NCBI RefSeq assembly: GCF_024623455.1
Contig: NZ_JANIPJ010000006.1
Coordinates: 186,001-250,000, forward strand
Source: Paenibacillus soyae
GTDB taxonomy: Bacteria; Bacillota; Bacilli; Paenibacillales; Paenibacillaceae
Length of the DNA: 64,000 bases
Direction of reading: 5' to 3'
In this document: piece by piece, positions 53,188 to 62,131 of the stretch
Position numbering within the stretch: the first letter of the stretch is position 1
Layout of the letters: every line of letters starts with the position of its first letter
Notes under the pieces: generated by a model
Told to the model about the DNA's origin: nothing
The model's input: only the letters and a program-made list of their open reading frames with translations
Databases searched by the model: none
Program-made: the position numbers and the translations under genes

Positions 53188-56100
53188 TCATTTCCTTCCT
53201 TGATCATGGGGAACCGTAACGGTGGCGGATGCTTCCGTAACATTCCCTGCCTGATCTGTTGCTCTATAGGTGATCGTATAGACTAGAGGCTCTTTGCCCT
53301 TTGCTTTTTTGGCCAGCAGCTTGAATTCCGTATCGAATGTGCCGAAATCGGCTTCTTGTACCATGGATTCGTAGCGGTCGACTTCTACGCTCGGCGTAAT
53401 GGATACCAATTCCGCCTGAGACAGCCCAACATCCGTTTCAACGGTTGCCGTTACTTTTACCAGCTTGTTGTTGGCCGGCCACAAGGTTTCCTTATCCAGA
53501 ACAACCTTCAAGGCAGGAGCAGCCGTATCAATGATCAAGCTTCTGTACGCCCATTCCGACCAAGCGCCCCGATTATCCTTTACACGAACCCTAATCGACC
53601 AACCTCCGTCCGCCAGTCCGTTCAACGTGTATGAACCGGATGCGCCCGCTAGTTCTCCGCTGTCCGCAACAACCGTCTCGAAGCCGTTGCTGGAGGCTTG
53701 AACCTGATAAGCAGCCTGAACGTCCGCATCGTCGGCGTCAAGGAACGACCAGTCAATCTGCGGACTGTTCAGATTGATCGCCTGTCCATCCTCATACGAG
53801 GTGATCGAAGCGGTTGGAGCCGAATTAGGCGTTGGTTCCGTCGCATCCTTGACAGCCATAAGCTGCTCAAGCAGCACCTTATCCATCATTTCATTTGTAG
53901 TTCGGTTGTAAAATACATTTGTAATATCCCATAAAACCGGGGTAAATCCCCTTGAATATGCGGCCTCGGCCACCGACGTAAGATAGAGCCGTATCATTTC
54001 TGGTGTCTTATTTCTTGTGGCTACGCCAAACTCCCCCATGATAACGGGGATGCCTTTGTCGATGAAACGTGTTTTTACCATATTCATGAGCCTGTTTAGA
54101 TCAGCGAAGTCTTCATCCGTTCCCCACTCCGAACGCGCTTCTCCCCATTCCACATCCTCATCGATAATGGCGAATGTTGGAGGATTGTAATAATGGACCG
54201 ATACTGCGCAGCGTTTTTGAGGATCGTTTGGCATCTTATAAAGTTCATCGACGGTTTTCTCAAAATCGGTTCCATAACCGCCAATCAACAGATGTCGTTG
54301 TTCATTGTTGCCACCGGAACCGCGCACAATATCTACAAATGTCTGATTGATCTCATTCAGCAACGCATAGGCTTCTTCTTTGCCGCCGGGTTTAGTTTCT
54401 TGACCGCTGTAATAGTTCCATAAATCAAACCATATGCCTTCTTCATTGAAAGACTCGAACATCAGATGATCGTCATAGTCTCTAAAAGCGTCTGTCAGTT
54501 GTGTCCATATACGTGAATATTTGTACATCGATTCTTCTTTTTCTGACGGAAACTTCTCAAACCAGCCGCCGTCCCAGTGAAGATTCAGAATAACGTACAT
54601 ACCGCTATCCAGTGCCCAATCCACTACTTCTTTTGCCCGGGCCAGGTAATCAGGATTAATCGTGTAATCCTCGCCCATCATATTGGACCACGCTACTGGA
54701 ATTCGAAGGACGCCAAAACCTTCGTTGGCATAACCTTGAATCATTTCCTTCGTAATAATGGGACTGCCCCAGGCCGTTTCATAATTTGAAACACTGCTGT
54801 CATCAATCCAGCTGCCTGTCGCTTCTAACGTGTTGCCCAGATTAATGCCGATTCCCATTTCTTTGACGAGCTCCATTGTTGTGATATCTCGCATTGGTTT
54901 GGCCGGCGTTACTACCGGCGCACCCTGTTTAATATCGCCGCGCACGATGCCCATACCGTTCGTACCGATATAGACCCGGCCGTACACTTGCCCATCGCCC
55001 GTAATCACCCCTCTTGCATTCGCGAATTGATGCTGATCGTCATTAATGCGAATCCAGCTCGCTCCTTCGTCTTCCGAGCGGTAGAACCCGTACTTGCCGC
55101 CGTTCACTCTCAAGCCGGCATAGATCGTTTTATACGTTTTGCCTGGCGCTTCTTTGCCGAAACCGACGGATACCGCCTCATCAACGCCCGTTAGCTTCTG
55201 GAAGCTCGCTCCCGAATCCGTTGAACGGAATAGTCCTTCCGAGCTGGCAAGCCAGATATCGCCTTCAGCCGTAGGAGCAGCCTTGAACTTGCCGCTCAGA
55301 TGTTCCGGCAATCCGGAAGCCGCCGTAGCGGTGAAGTTGACGCCGCCATCCGTACTGACATAGAACGTCCCTTCATGGAATCCGTAGAATTTGTCCGGAT
55401 TGATACGGTCCGAAGAGACGACGGAGCCTTGCGGGATGCCTGTCGATGCTGTCCACGTCTGGCCAAGGTCGGTAGAGTAGCTTACCGGCCGCTCGCCGTC
55501 GCCGTCCGGAGCCCAAACAATCGTATCGCCGTTCGCGCTGACCGCTACCCATTCTCCGCTCGTATTGTCGTTGCCCGCCGACTCCCAGGCATTGGCTGCC
55601 GGCGTCCAGGTGACGCCGTTGTCTGTCGATACGCCCATCCGCGCTTCTTGGTTCGATGCATGGCCGACGCGCACGATCAAGTTCGGATTCGTCTCCGCGT
55701 AGTCCAGATCGGTGCTTGATCCGATATAAGGATTGGTGATCATATGCGGCGCCTTATTCAGGTCTTCATGACGGAACCCGCCGATATCGCCCATCGAGCT
55801 GATGAGCGGCGCCCCTGATGGAGGACTGATCAAGCCCAGAATCGCGGTCTCTTCAATCCCGTCCGCCATGACGGAGATCCCGATTTTCTCGCCCTTGTCG
55901 AAATCGGTCACGTTCTCGGAGCCGAACAGCGTCGCTCCGGTACCGTACATGATCCGGTCGGAGTTAAACGGATCGATCTCCAGATCGCCGATCATCCAGC
56001 CAAGCTTCGGCGAAGTTTCCGGGTCCGTATCCGGATCACGCTGAATGCCCCAGTCGAGCCATGGCGAGATCGAGTAATCGATCGTGTACCGGTTGTCGCG

Positions 56101-57303
56101 CTTCGGATACTCGGTGAACTGCCACAGGTTCTTCCATGTTTGCCCGCCGTCTGTACTGCGATAAATGAAGTTGTCCGGCCACCATACGTTCATCGAGGCA
56201 ACCATCAGCGTATCTGGATGTTGAGGGTCAACGGCAAGACCGCCGTACGGCTTGCTCGTATTGCCGACTCCGTCCGGGGTGATGTCCGTCCACTCGCCCG
56301 TCATCGTATTCAGCTTCCATACCGCGCCAGTGCCGGCGTCGTACGGTCCGATGGACGAGTTGTACGAAATGTATAGCATCCCGTTGGAACCCAGCGTTCC
56401 GTGGTGGGGCAGGAAGCCCTGATTCGGCTGGCCTTCTACCGGCTCCCAGGTTGCGCCGCCGTCGACCGACTTGTAAATGCTCGTCTGCGTATCCGCCAAG
56501 CCGACATAAATCGTTTGCGTCGCATGGCCTGCCGAACCCGTCGAAGGATCGAAGGTGATCCATGCGGGGCCGACATTGCCGCCGAAGCTATCATTCACGT
56601 TGCCGACCGAAGTGAAGCTCTCCACCTTATTCCATGTCGCTCCATAGTCCTCGCTCTTCCACAATCCGTTCCCGTTGCGGGCTCCCAAATAGAGGATCCG
56701 GTTATCGTTAGGGTCGATCGCCAGTCGTTCGCCCATGGAACGGCCGGGCATGTTGCCGCCGGATTTGAATGGCAGTTCTACCATCCCGAACGTTTGTCCG
56801 CGGTCCTGCGAACGAAGGATATAACCGTTCGTCGACACCCAGTCGTTCGAGTAAGTGCCGGCCAATATATAGAGGCGATTCGGATCGACAGGGTCGGTAG
56901 CCATACTCTCCACGCCCGACAGGTTCCAGTGTTCCAGACTCAGCCATTCCAGCAGCTGAATCCATGTCTTGGTCGCTGGGTCCCAGCGATACGCGCCCCC
57001 CATGTCCGTGCGGGCATAGATGAGATCCTTCTCCTTCTCGTTGAAAATAATGCCCGGAATAAATCCGCCGCCGACGATCTTCACCCTGCCCCAATCATAG
57101 GCTTGCTTTTTGACCGGAACGATATTCGATTGTACGGTCGCCGATGTGCCTCCGGTCGAATCCGCCGCGAATGCCTTGTTGTGGGGCGCCAAGGATGGGC
57201 CCATGCTTACCGTCAATGCGGCGGCCGTCACCAGAAGTGACGCGGACTTACATAAGGAAATCATTTTTCGGGAGAAGCCACTCGACTTTTTACTTGTTTT
57301 CAT
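53188..57303 (-). CDS. Secreted GH74-GH5 bifunctional xyloglucanase/endoglucanase
   Basis: A 1371-residue protein. ATG 57303 follows AGGAG by nine bases; the longer frame to 57399 would run through a cre site. Signal peptide ends near AFA-ADS (~47). GH74 seven-bladed propeller tandem (~65-795): catalytic base Asp100 in YARTDMGGAYRWD and acid Asp506 in GDIGGFRHED, with repeated STDGGATW-type BNR motifs. GH5 domain (~805-1165): INLGNTLEA, LHWDGGW, acid/base Glu954 in ESFNEE, nucleophile Glu1091 in IMGEFGV. C-terminal fibronectin/Ig-like modules (~1175-1371) with no recognised CBM. Expected to cut xyloglucan and other beta-1,4-glucans outside the cell. Promoter element and cre site lie upstream. 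Confidence 0.94.
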   Translation of the reverse strand: MKTSKKSSGFSRKMISLCKSASLLVTAAALTVSMGPSLAPHNKAFAADSTGGTSATVQSNIVPVKKQAYDWGRVKIVGGGFIPGIIFNEKEKDLIYARTDMGGAYRWDPATKTWIQLLEWLSLEHWNLSGVESMATDPVDPNRLYILAGTYSNDWVSTNGYILRSQDRGQTFGMVELPFKSGGNMPGRSMGERLAIDPNDNRILYLGARNGNGLWKSEDYGATWNKVESFTSVGNVNDSFGGNVGPAWITFDPSTGSAGHATQTIYVGLADTQTSIYKSVDGGATWEPVEGQPNQGFLPHHGTLGSNGMLYISYNSSIGPYDAGTGAVWKLNTMTGEWTDITPDGVGNTSKPYGGLAVDPQHPDTLMVASMNVWWPDNFIYRSTDGGQTWKNLWQFTEYPKRDNRYTIDYSISPWLDWGIQRDPDTDPETSPKLGWMIGDLEIDPFNSDRIMYGTGATLFGSENVTDFDKGEKIGISVMADGIEETAILGLISPPSGAPLISSMGDIGGFRHEDLNKAPHMITNPYIGSSTDLDYAETNPNLIVRVGHASNQEARMGVSTDNGVTWTPAANAWESAGNDNTSGEWVAVSANGDTIVWAPDGDGERPVSYSTDLGQTWTASTGIPQGSVVSSDRINPDKFYGFHEGTFYVSTDGGVNFTATAASGLPEHLSGKFKAAPTAEGDIWLASSEGLFRSTDSGASFQKLTGVDEAVSVGFGKEAPGKTYKTIYAGLRVNGGKYGFYRSEDEGASWIRINDDQHQFANARGVITGDGQVYGRVYIGTNGMGIVRGDIKQGAPVVTPAKPMRDITTMELVKEMGIGINLGNTLEATGSWIDDSSVSNYETAWGSPIITKEMIQGYANEGFGVLRIPVAWSNMMGEDYTINPDYLARAKEVVDWALDSGMYVILNLHWDGGWFEKFPSEKEESMYKYSRIWTQLTDAFRDYDDHLMFESFNEEGIWFDLWNYYSGQETKPGGKEEAYALLNEINQTFVDIVRGSGGNNEQRHLLIGGYGTDFEKTVDELYKMPNDPQKRCAVSVHYYNPPTFAIIDEDVEWGEARSEWGTDEDFADLNRLMNMVKTRFIDKGIPVIMGEFGVATRNKTPEMIRLYLTSVAEAAYSRGFTPVLWDITNVFYNRTTNEMMDKVLLEQLMAVKDATEPTPNSAPTASITSYEDGQAINLNSPQIDWSFLDADDADVQAAYQVQASSNGFETVVADSGELAGASGSYTLNGLADGGWSIRVRVKDNRGAWSEWAYRSLIIDTAAPALKVVLDKETLWPANNKLVKVTATVETDVGLSQAELVSITPSVEVDRYESMVQEADFGTFDTEFKLLAKKAKGKEPLVYTITYRATDQAGNVTEASATVTVPHDQGRK

Positions 57304-57374
57304 CAAACTTGTCTCCTTCTTCAATCGTTTTCTTCTTGCGTTCATGCCAATTGCCTTTGATGAAAGTCTAAATA

Positions 57375-57388
57375 TGAAAACGTTTTCA
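57375..57388. promoter_or_regulatory. Perfect palindromic cre (CcpA) site
   Basis: TGAAAACGTTTTCA matches the cre consensus completely and is a perfect palindrome. It lies 71 bases upstream of the GH74-GH5 start and downstream of the predicted -10 at 57439-57444, a position suited to roadblock repression by glucose. The 407-base gap 57304-57710 also holds the promoter element and the hairpin listed next. Confidence 0.8.
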
Positions 57389-57438
57389 TTTTTTAACAAC
57401 CAATCCTCCCCATGTCTAACATGTATTCTTACATCACT

Positions 57439-57501
57439 ACTTTATCAACGTGTTGAATAGTAAACCTTGATTTTTTGGACATGGTATAGCATGATTTAGT
57501 C
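57439..57501 (-). promoter_or_regulatory. Activator-type promoter of the GH74-GH5 gene (copy B of a shared element)
   Basis: On the minus strand the element (57462-57501) contains CTAAATCATGCTATACCATG and AAAATCAAGGTT, then an 18-bp spacer and TAAAGT as -10 (complement of 57439-57444). The order and the 18-bp spacing are identical to the promoters of GH42-GH2 and GH43. The leader is about 130 bases and contains the cre site. Confidence 0.72.
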
Positions 57502-57533
57502 TAGTTGAATTTGATGTTTTCTCGGAAGAGACG

Positions 57534-57578
57534 AACAAGGTACCAGAGCTGCTTAAGGAAGCGGCCCGGTACCTTGTT
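57534..57578 (-). terminator. Long hairpin downstream of the GH43 gene
   Basis: AACAAGGTACC (57534-57544) pairs with GGTACCTTGTT (57568-57578), with an inner GCTGCTT/AAGCGGC stem (one G-T pair). It lies 13 bases past the end of the in-frame extension that follows the GH43 stop. There is no long T-tract. Confidence 0.6.
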
Positions 57579-57710
57579 GTGATCTAGCCTTCACTTCGTG
57601 CTTACGCCGGCGGACAATGTCGTAACCGTCCACGAAAATGCCAAATAATGATCTTCCGGAATATTGATCCGGGCGGCATCGCCCACTGACTGTTGTTTTC
57701 GAGCTGTGCG

Positions 57711-59246
57711 TCAACCGTTCAACGGCTCATATTCGAACCAATCGAAGCATGCCGGAGAACCCTGCCCCGTTCCGCAGACGGCGTACATTGCTATGACGAC
57801 ACCTGTAAATCCGCCCGCTACCTCTGTTGAGAGCAGATGCGATTCTCCGGATCCCGCTTCAAGAACACCGAATGAATCCTGCTGAATGTTGAAGTGGAAC
57901 CATTCCGGCTGCGCTTCAACCTTAAGAATGACAGGGCCCTCCGAGCACTCCAGCGTGCGCTCCGCACTTAAGGATCCTACGGTACGCCGGAATACGATCA
58001 CCTTGCATCCTTCTTGGCGCTTTACAGCCAGATCGTAATGATAGCTATCGTTCATAAATACGGTAAGTCCGGCTTCCTCGCCTTCGTGCTGCGGTTCGAA
58101 ATTGAGCAAAGCGGAGATGTTGCTTGACCAGTGGCGCAAACGACGGCCTACAAAGGCTGGGGCGCCGGAATCGCTCAGCGACGTCTTGTTTCCGCGCAGT
58201 ACAAGATTCCCCGGACGTTCGCTAAGCGACCAGCATGACGGATCCGGATTGCGCAGGAACACCCAATCGAAGCTTAAGGCCGAATCGTCGAAATCATCTC
58301 GGGCTGCGTTCGTCTGCCACCGGACCTCCGTCAACCGCGGAGCATCCATGACGCTCTCGATGCTTCCCCCGTTACCAATGATGGGCCAGCCGTCGGCCGT
58401 CCATGATACGGGCGCCAGGAACGTCTCCCTGCCCAAATGATGCCGATAAGGATAGGAGACCGGTCTAATGCCCAAGAAAACCGCCCACCAGCTGCCATCG
58501 TGCGCCTGTACCAGATCGGCATGGCCTGTTGCATGAATGCTGCTGTTCCGGCTTCTATGCGTTAGGATCGGGTTATGGGGGCAAGCTTCGAAAGGCCCAT
58601 ATGGAGAGTCGCTTCTCGCAATCGTCACCATATGGCCGTATTCCGTCCCGCCTTCGGCAATCAGCAAGTAATAAAGCCCATTGATCTTGTACAGATGAGG
58701 CGCTTCCGGATGCGCTCCGCCCGTCCCCTTCCAGATCAGACGGCTCTCTGTCAGCATTTGCCCGGTCGATATGTCAATCTCGCATTGATAGATGCCATAG
58801 CCTTCACTGCCAGAATAAGTAGATTGAAAGAATATGCTGCCATCTTCATCGAATAATAGAGAAGGATCGATGCCGCCCTGCGCGACTGGTATCATATCGG
58901 ACCACGGACCTTCCGGCTGTTGGCTGCGAACATAGAAGTTGCCGCCCCCGCTCACATTAGTCGTGACCATATAGAACCAGCCGTCGTGATGGCGGATCGT
59001 CGGCGCGTAAATCCCTCCCGATAACCAAGTGTTAGCCAGCGGCAATTGCTGCTTGGTCGTGAGGCAATGTCCGATCTGGCGCCAATGGACAAGATCCTTG
59101 CTATGGAATATGGGAACTCCGGGAAAATAGCCAAATGAGCTTGTGACCAAATAATAATCATCCTCGACTCGGCAGATGCTCGGGTCGGGATAAAAGCCTG
59201 GAATTATCGGATTGCTATACGTTGCGGTGCTGCTCGTTGTCACCAT
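57711..59246 (-). CDS. GH43 beta-xylosidase / alpha-L-arabinofuranosidase
   Basis: A 511-residue protein. ATG 59246 follows AGGAG by nine bases; the upstream in-frame codons overlap the promoter and are rejected. GH43 five-bladed propeller (~10-305): NPIIPGFYPDPSICR (base Asp21), GGIDPSLLFDEDG (pKa-modulating Asp127), HPEAPHLYKING (acid Glu181), plus the calcium-region His in IHATGHADLV. A C-terminal beta sandwich (~325-511) is typical of the beta-xylosidase subfamilies. No signal peptide: cytoplasmic trimming of xylose or arabinose from imported oligosaccharides. It has its own promoter, separated from the ABC genes by a terminator. After its TGA the same frame stays open for 39 more codons. 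Confidence 0.92.
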   Translation of the reverse strand: MVTTSSTATYSNPIIPGFYPDPSICRVEDDYYLVTSSFGYFPGVPIFHSKDLVHWRQIGHCLTTKQQLPLANTWLSGGIYAPTIRHHDGWFYMVTTNVSGGGNFYVRSQQPEGPWSDMIPVAQGGIDPSLLFDEDGSIFFQSTYSGSEGYGIYQCEIDISTGQMLTESRLIWKGTGGAHPEAPHLYKINGLYYLLIAEGGTEYGHMVTIARSDSPYGPFEACPHNPILTHRSRNSSIHATGHADLVQAHDGSWWAVFLGIRPVSYPYRHHLGRETFLAPVSWTADGWPIIGNGGSIESVMDAPRLTEVRWQTNAARDDFDDSALSFDWVFLRNPDPSCWSLSERPGNLVLRGNKTSLSDSGAPAFVGRRLRHWSSNISALLNFEPQHEGEEAGLTVFMNDSYHYDLAVKRQEGCKVIVFRRTVGSLSAERTLECSEGPVILKVEAQPEWFHFNIQQDSFGVLEAGSGESHLLSTEVAGGFTGVVIAMYAVCGTGQGSPACFDWFEYEPLNG

Positions 59247-59300
59247 GCTACAACTCCTAATCATTCGAAAGTTTGATCGTACCGAAGCCCTTCCATTCGG

Positions 59301-59362
59301 ATTATAAAACACGGCATAAGCAAGCACCTTGATTTTCAAGTCAACGAATAGCATGATTTAGC
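59301..59362 (-). promoter_or_regulatory. Activator-type promoter of the GH43 gene (copy A of a shared element)
   Basis: On the minus strand the element (59325-59362) contains CTAAATCATGCTATTCGTTG and ACTTGAAAATCAAGGTG, an 18-bp spacer, then a perfect TATAAT (complement of 59301-59306). Inside the element the related octamers AAATCATG and AAATCAAG are 16 bp apart, as in the copies at 48666-48704 and 57462-57501. Confidence 0.75.
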
Positions 59363-59399
59363 CATTTGTATGTCAAGCGCATGGTTTAGCAGAAAAAAA

Positions 59400-59424
59400 T
59401 CCGCGAGCTTATTACGCTCGCGGA
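59400..59424 (-). terminator. Rho-independent terminator after the LplA-like gene
   Basis: TCCGCGAGC (59400-59408) pairs with GCTCGCGGA (59416-59424); on the minus strand a run of seven T follows directly. It separates the importer operon from the GH43 gene. Confidence 0.9.
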
Positions 59425-59433
59425 AATGGATAC

Positions 59434-61131
59434 TTATTTCGACCAAAGCTCAACGCGGTCCTTCACCATCTTTGTAAATTCTTCATTCATCTTCGCAACG
59501 CCTGCGTCTTCCAGGTCTTTCAGGAACTGATCGTAGACCTTATCGAAATCTTCCGGCTTCGCCAGAATCGCTTCCGGTATGCGTTTTTTCATAATATCAT
59601 CCGCTTTTTGTTTAATAACGTTCGCCTCGGAGGTCGCCTCGAACGGAAGCGTCCATGCCGCGCCGTATTTGCGTTCTGGGAACGAATCATCGGAAGGCCA
59701 CAAATCCTTGTAAGTCGTTGCGCCGTAAGCCTTCAGCGTCTTTTTGTCTTCTTCCGAGTAAGCGGCTTGGATCTGCTCAGGGAATGTCGTCGTGTAGTAA
59801 TTTCCGGACTGATCCTTCACGCCGTCCCCGTAACGGGCGGATATGTTGTAGTTGCCGATACCCGTTGTTTTCACGAACGTGTTGTTGTCATTCGTTTTCT
59901 GCTCCAGCAACTCGTCAGGAATGACGCGTTTGCCGTCTACCATATTGTAATGCTTGCCTTCAATCCCCCAGTTGAGAAGCACTTGGCCTTCATCGGAAGC
60001 CAGGTAGTCCAGGAATTTGATCAAACGAACCGGATCTTGAGCATCTTTCGTAATCGCAATCCCGAGGGCTGGAAGGTAACCCGTGCCTTGGAAGGAATGA
60101 TCCTGGTACGTTTCGTTCAATGTTACTGGGAAACGAGCGTATGTCGAACCGAATTTGCCTTCGGCTTTCAAAGCGTTCTCCGCTTGGCCGTAATCCCACT
60201 GCTGGTCGATAAGACCCAGAACGCGGCCGGAAGCGATTTTTGCTTTGTACTGATCGTATTTCTGGATGAAGCTTTCCGGGTCTAGCAAGCCGATATCGTT
60301 CATGTGATTCAGCCAACGGAAATATTCTCTTTCTTCAGGACGCTGGTAGTGCATGATTGCTTCATATGTTTCTTGATTAATGAAGAACTCGCCATCGTCC
60401 GGTGCTCCAGTTGCGTAGAAAGCAGGGTTTGTAACGGAAATTAGAATTTGCCATTCCCCGCCGTTAAGCGACAAACCGATATTCGGTTGACCGTCTGCCG
60501 TTGTCGGGTTTTTCTCCAGATAGGCTTTGATTGCGGCTTCGTAATCCTTAACGGTTTTGATCTCCGGGTAGCCGGCTGCTTCAAGCACTTGGTGCTGCAA
60601 TTGGAAGCCGCTGCCCGAATCAAAGTACGTATGATCGACGCCGGTCAGCGAAAGCGTATAAATCGCGTCATCATCCTTGCTCCAACGAAGACGGTTATAA
60701 TATTCGCCGTAAACCTTTTTAATGTTGGGGGCATGCTCTTCGATCAAAGGACGAAGGTCGAGCAAAGCGCCTGCATCGACCATTTTGTTTGTAGCGCTGC
60801 CCGGAACAACCAGATCCGGATACTCATCGGTTGCTACCATAAGCGAGAGCATCTCATCGCCGTCGTCGATAATAAATTCCGGTTTAATGGTAATGCCTGT
60901 TTTTTCTTTAATAAATTTGCCGATATCGGATTGCATGTCATCCCAGTTCGGGTTGTTGCCGGTTGCGAAGCGAATCGTCATGGGTTCTGCCGGCTGCTCG
61001 TTTGTTGCATTTGTTGTTTCTGGCGTCGCCGTACTCTTACCGCCGTCCGTATTCGAACCGCTGCATGCCGTGACGAATACGAATGCGAGTGCCGACATTA
61101 GACTAAGCGCCATTCTCATCTTTCTTTTCAT
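59434..61131 (-). CDS. LplA-like sugar-binding lipoprotein
   Basis: A 565-residue solute-binding protein; GGGAGG precedes ATG 61131. The signal peptide ends FVFVTACSGSN (lipobox Cys23). The long size and the segments FIKEKTGITIKPEFIIDDGDEML, YTLSLTGVDHTYFDSGSGFQLQHQVLEAAGYPEIKTV (as a region) and GSTYARFPVTLNETYQDHSFQGTGYLPALGIAI place it with LplA-type proteins. It is the last gene of an LplB-LplC-LplA order operon, terminated by the hairpin at 59400. Adjacent GH43 and GH74 genes suggest xylo- or xyloglucan-oligosaccharides as ligand. Confidence 0.92.
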   Translation of the reverse strand: MKRKMRMALSLMSALAFVFVTACSGSNTDGGKSTATPETTNATNEQPAEPMTIRFATGNNPNWDDMQSDIGKFIKEKTGITIKPEFIIDDGDEMLSLMVATDEYPDLVVPGSATNKMVDAGALLDLRPLIEEHAPNIKKVYGEYYNRLRWSKDDDAIYTLSLTGVDHTYFDSGSGFQLQHQVLEAAGYPEIKTVKDYEAAIKAYLEKNPTTADGQPNIGLSLNGGEWQILISVTNPAFYATGAPDDGEFFINQETYEAIMHYQRPEEREYFRWLNHMNDIGLLDPESFIQKYDQYKAKIASGRVLGLIDQQWDYGQAENALKAEGKFGSTYARFPVTLNETYQDHSFQGTGYLPALGIAITKDAQDPVRLIKFLDYLASDEGQVLLNWGIEGKHYNMVDGKRVIPDELLEQKTNDNNTFVKTTGIGNYNISARYGDGVKDQSGNYYTTTFPEQIQAAYSEEDKKTLKAYGATTYKDLWPSDDSFPERKYGAAWTLPFEATSEANVIKQKADDIMKKRIPEAILAKPEDFDKVYDQFLKDLEDAGVAKMNEEFTKMVKDRVELWSK

Positions 61132-61225
61132 TTCGTTAAAGCCTCCCTTTTTCTTGTGCGTAATAGGAATGTATATAACAGGAAACCTGCTATTACCGTT
61201 ATTAGTGCGTGTTCAAAAACCTCTA

Positions 61226-62119
61226 TTAGCTTTTTACTGCGCCAAGCGTCATTCCTTTGACGAAATACTTCTGAAGGAATGGATAGACAAGCAAGATGGG
61301 TACGGTAACGACGATCGTAATCGCCATCTTAATGGATTCAGGCGATACCGCCGCCATTGCTTTCTGTGCGTTAGGATCTCGGTAATCGCTGCCCGTCTGC
61401 GTAGATAACAGCACCTTCATCAGCTCGAACTGCAGCGTTGTATTTTCCGGATTCCTGTTATTGAACAAGTACGTATCAAACCAGGAATTCCAGTGTCCGA
61501 CGGCAATGAACAAGGCGATTGTAGCCAATACGGGTTGGCAAAGCGGAAGAATAATTCTCCAGAATATCGTCCAATCATTCGCGCCGTCAATTTTCGCCGA
61601 TTCTTGAAGCGCGAACGGAAGTCCGTCGATATACGAGCGGATAACGAACACATTCCAAACGCTGAGCAGTGCGGGAATGATGTAAATATAAAAGGTACCG
61701 ATCAAGCCTAAGTATTTCATCAACAGGAAGCCCGGAATGAGTCCGCCGGAGAAATACATCGTGAGGGCGAACAAAACCGACATCCATCTTCTGCCTTGAA
61801 AATCGGGACGGCTTAACGTGTAAGCCATCATGGACGCTGCAGCAACCCCCATTGCCGTACCGACTACCGTCCGGATGACGGTGTTTCGAAAGCCGGTTAT
61901 CAAGCCCTCAAAGCCGAAAATCGTTTCATAGTTTCGTAAGGTAAATTCCCGCGGGTAAATCGTCAGACCGCCTCGTACGGTATCCACCGAATCGTTAAAT
62001 GAAATCGCGAGTACATTTAAAAACGGGTATAAGGTCGCAATAGCTACCATTGTCATGAATAGATAGATGAATAGGTCGAATAGTTTATCGCCAATATTTT
62101 TATGAACGACTCCTTGCAT
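61226..62119 (-). CDS. LplC-like carbohydrate ABC transporter permease
   Basis: A 297-residue membrane protein with about six helices (first at LFIYLFMTMVAIATLYPFLNVLAI). Typical LplC features are NDSVDTVRGGLTIYPREFTLRNYETIF, the EAA loop QESAKIDGANDWTIFWRIILP and the C-terminus QKYFVKGMTLGAVKS. It follows the LplB-like gene by 12 bases. Works with that permease and the LplA-like lipoprotein; the ATPase is encoded elsewhere. Confidence 0.94.
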   Translation of the reverse strand: MQGVVHKNIGDKLFDLFIYLFMTMVAIATLYPFLNVLAISFNDSVDTVRGGLTIYPREFTLRNYETIFGFEGLITGFRNTVIRTVVGTAMGVAAASMMAYTLSRPDFQGRRWMSVLFALTMYFSGGLIPGFLLMKYLGLIGTFYIYIIPALLSVWNVFVIRSYIDGLPFALQESAKIDGANDWTIFWRIILPLCQPVLATIALFIAVGHWNSWFDTYLFNNRNPENTTLQFELMKVLLSTQTGSDYRDPNAQKAMAAVSPESIKMAITIVVTVPILLVYPFLQKYFVKGMTLGAVKS

Positions 62120-62131
62120 ATGCCGCGCCTC

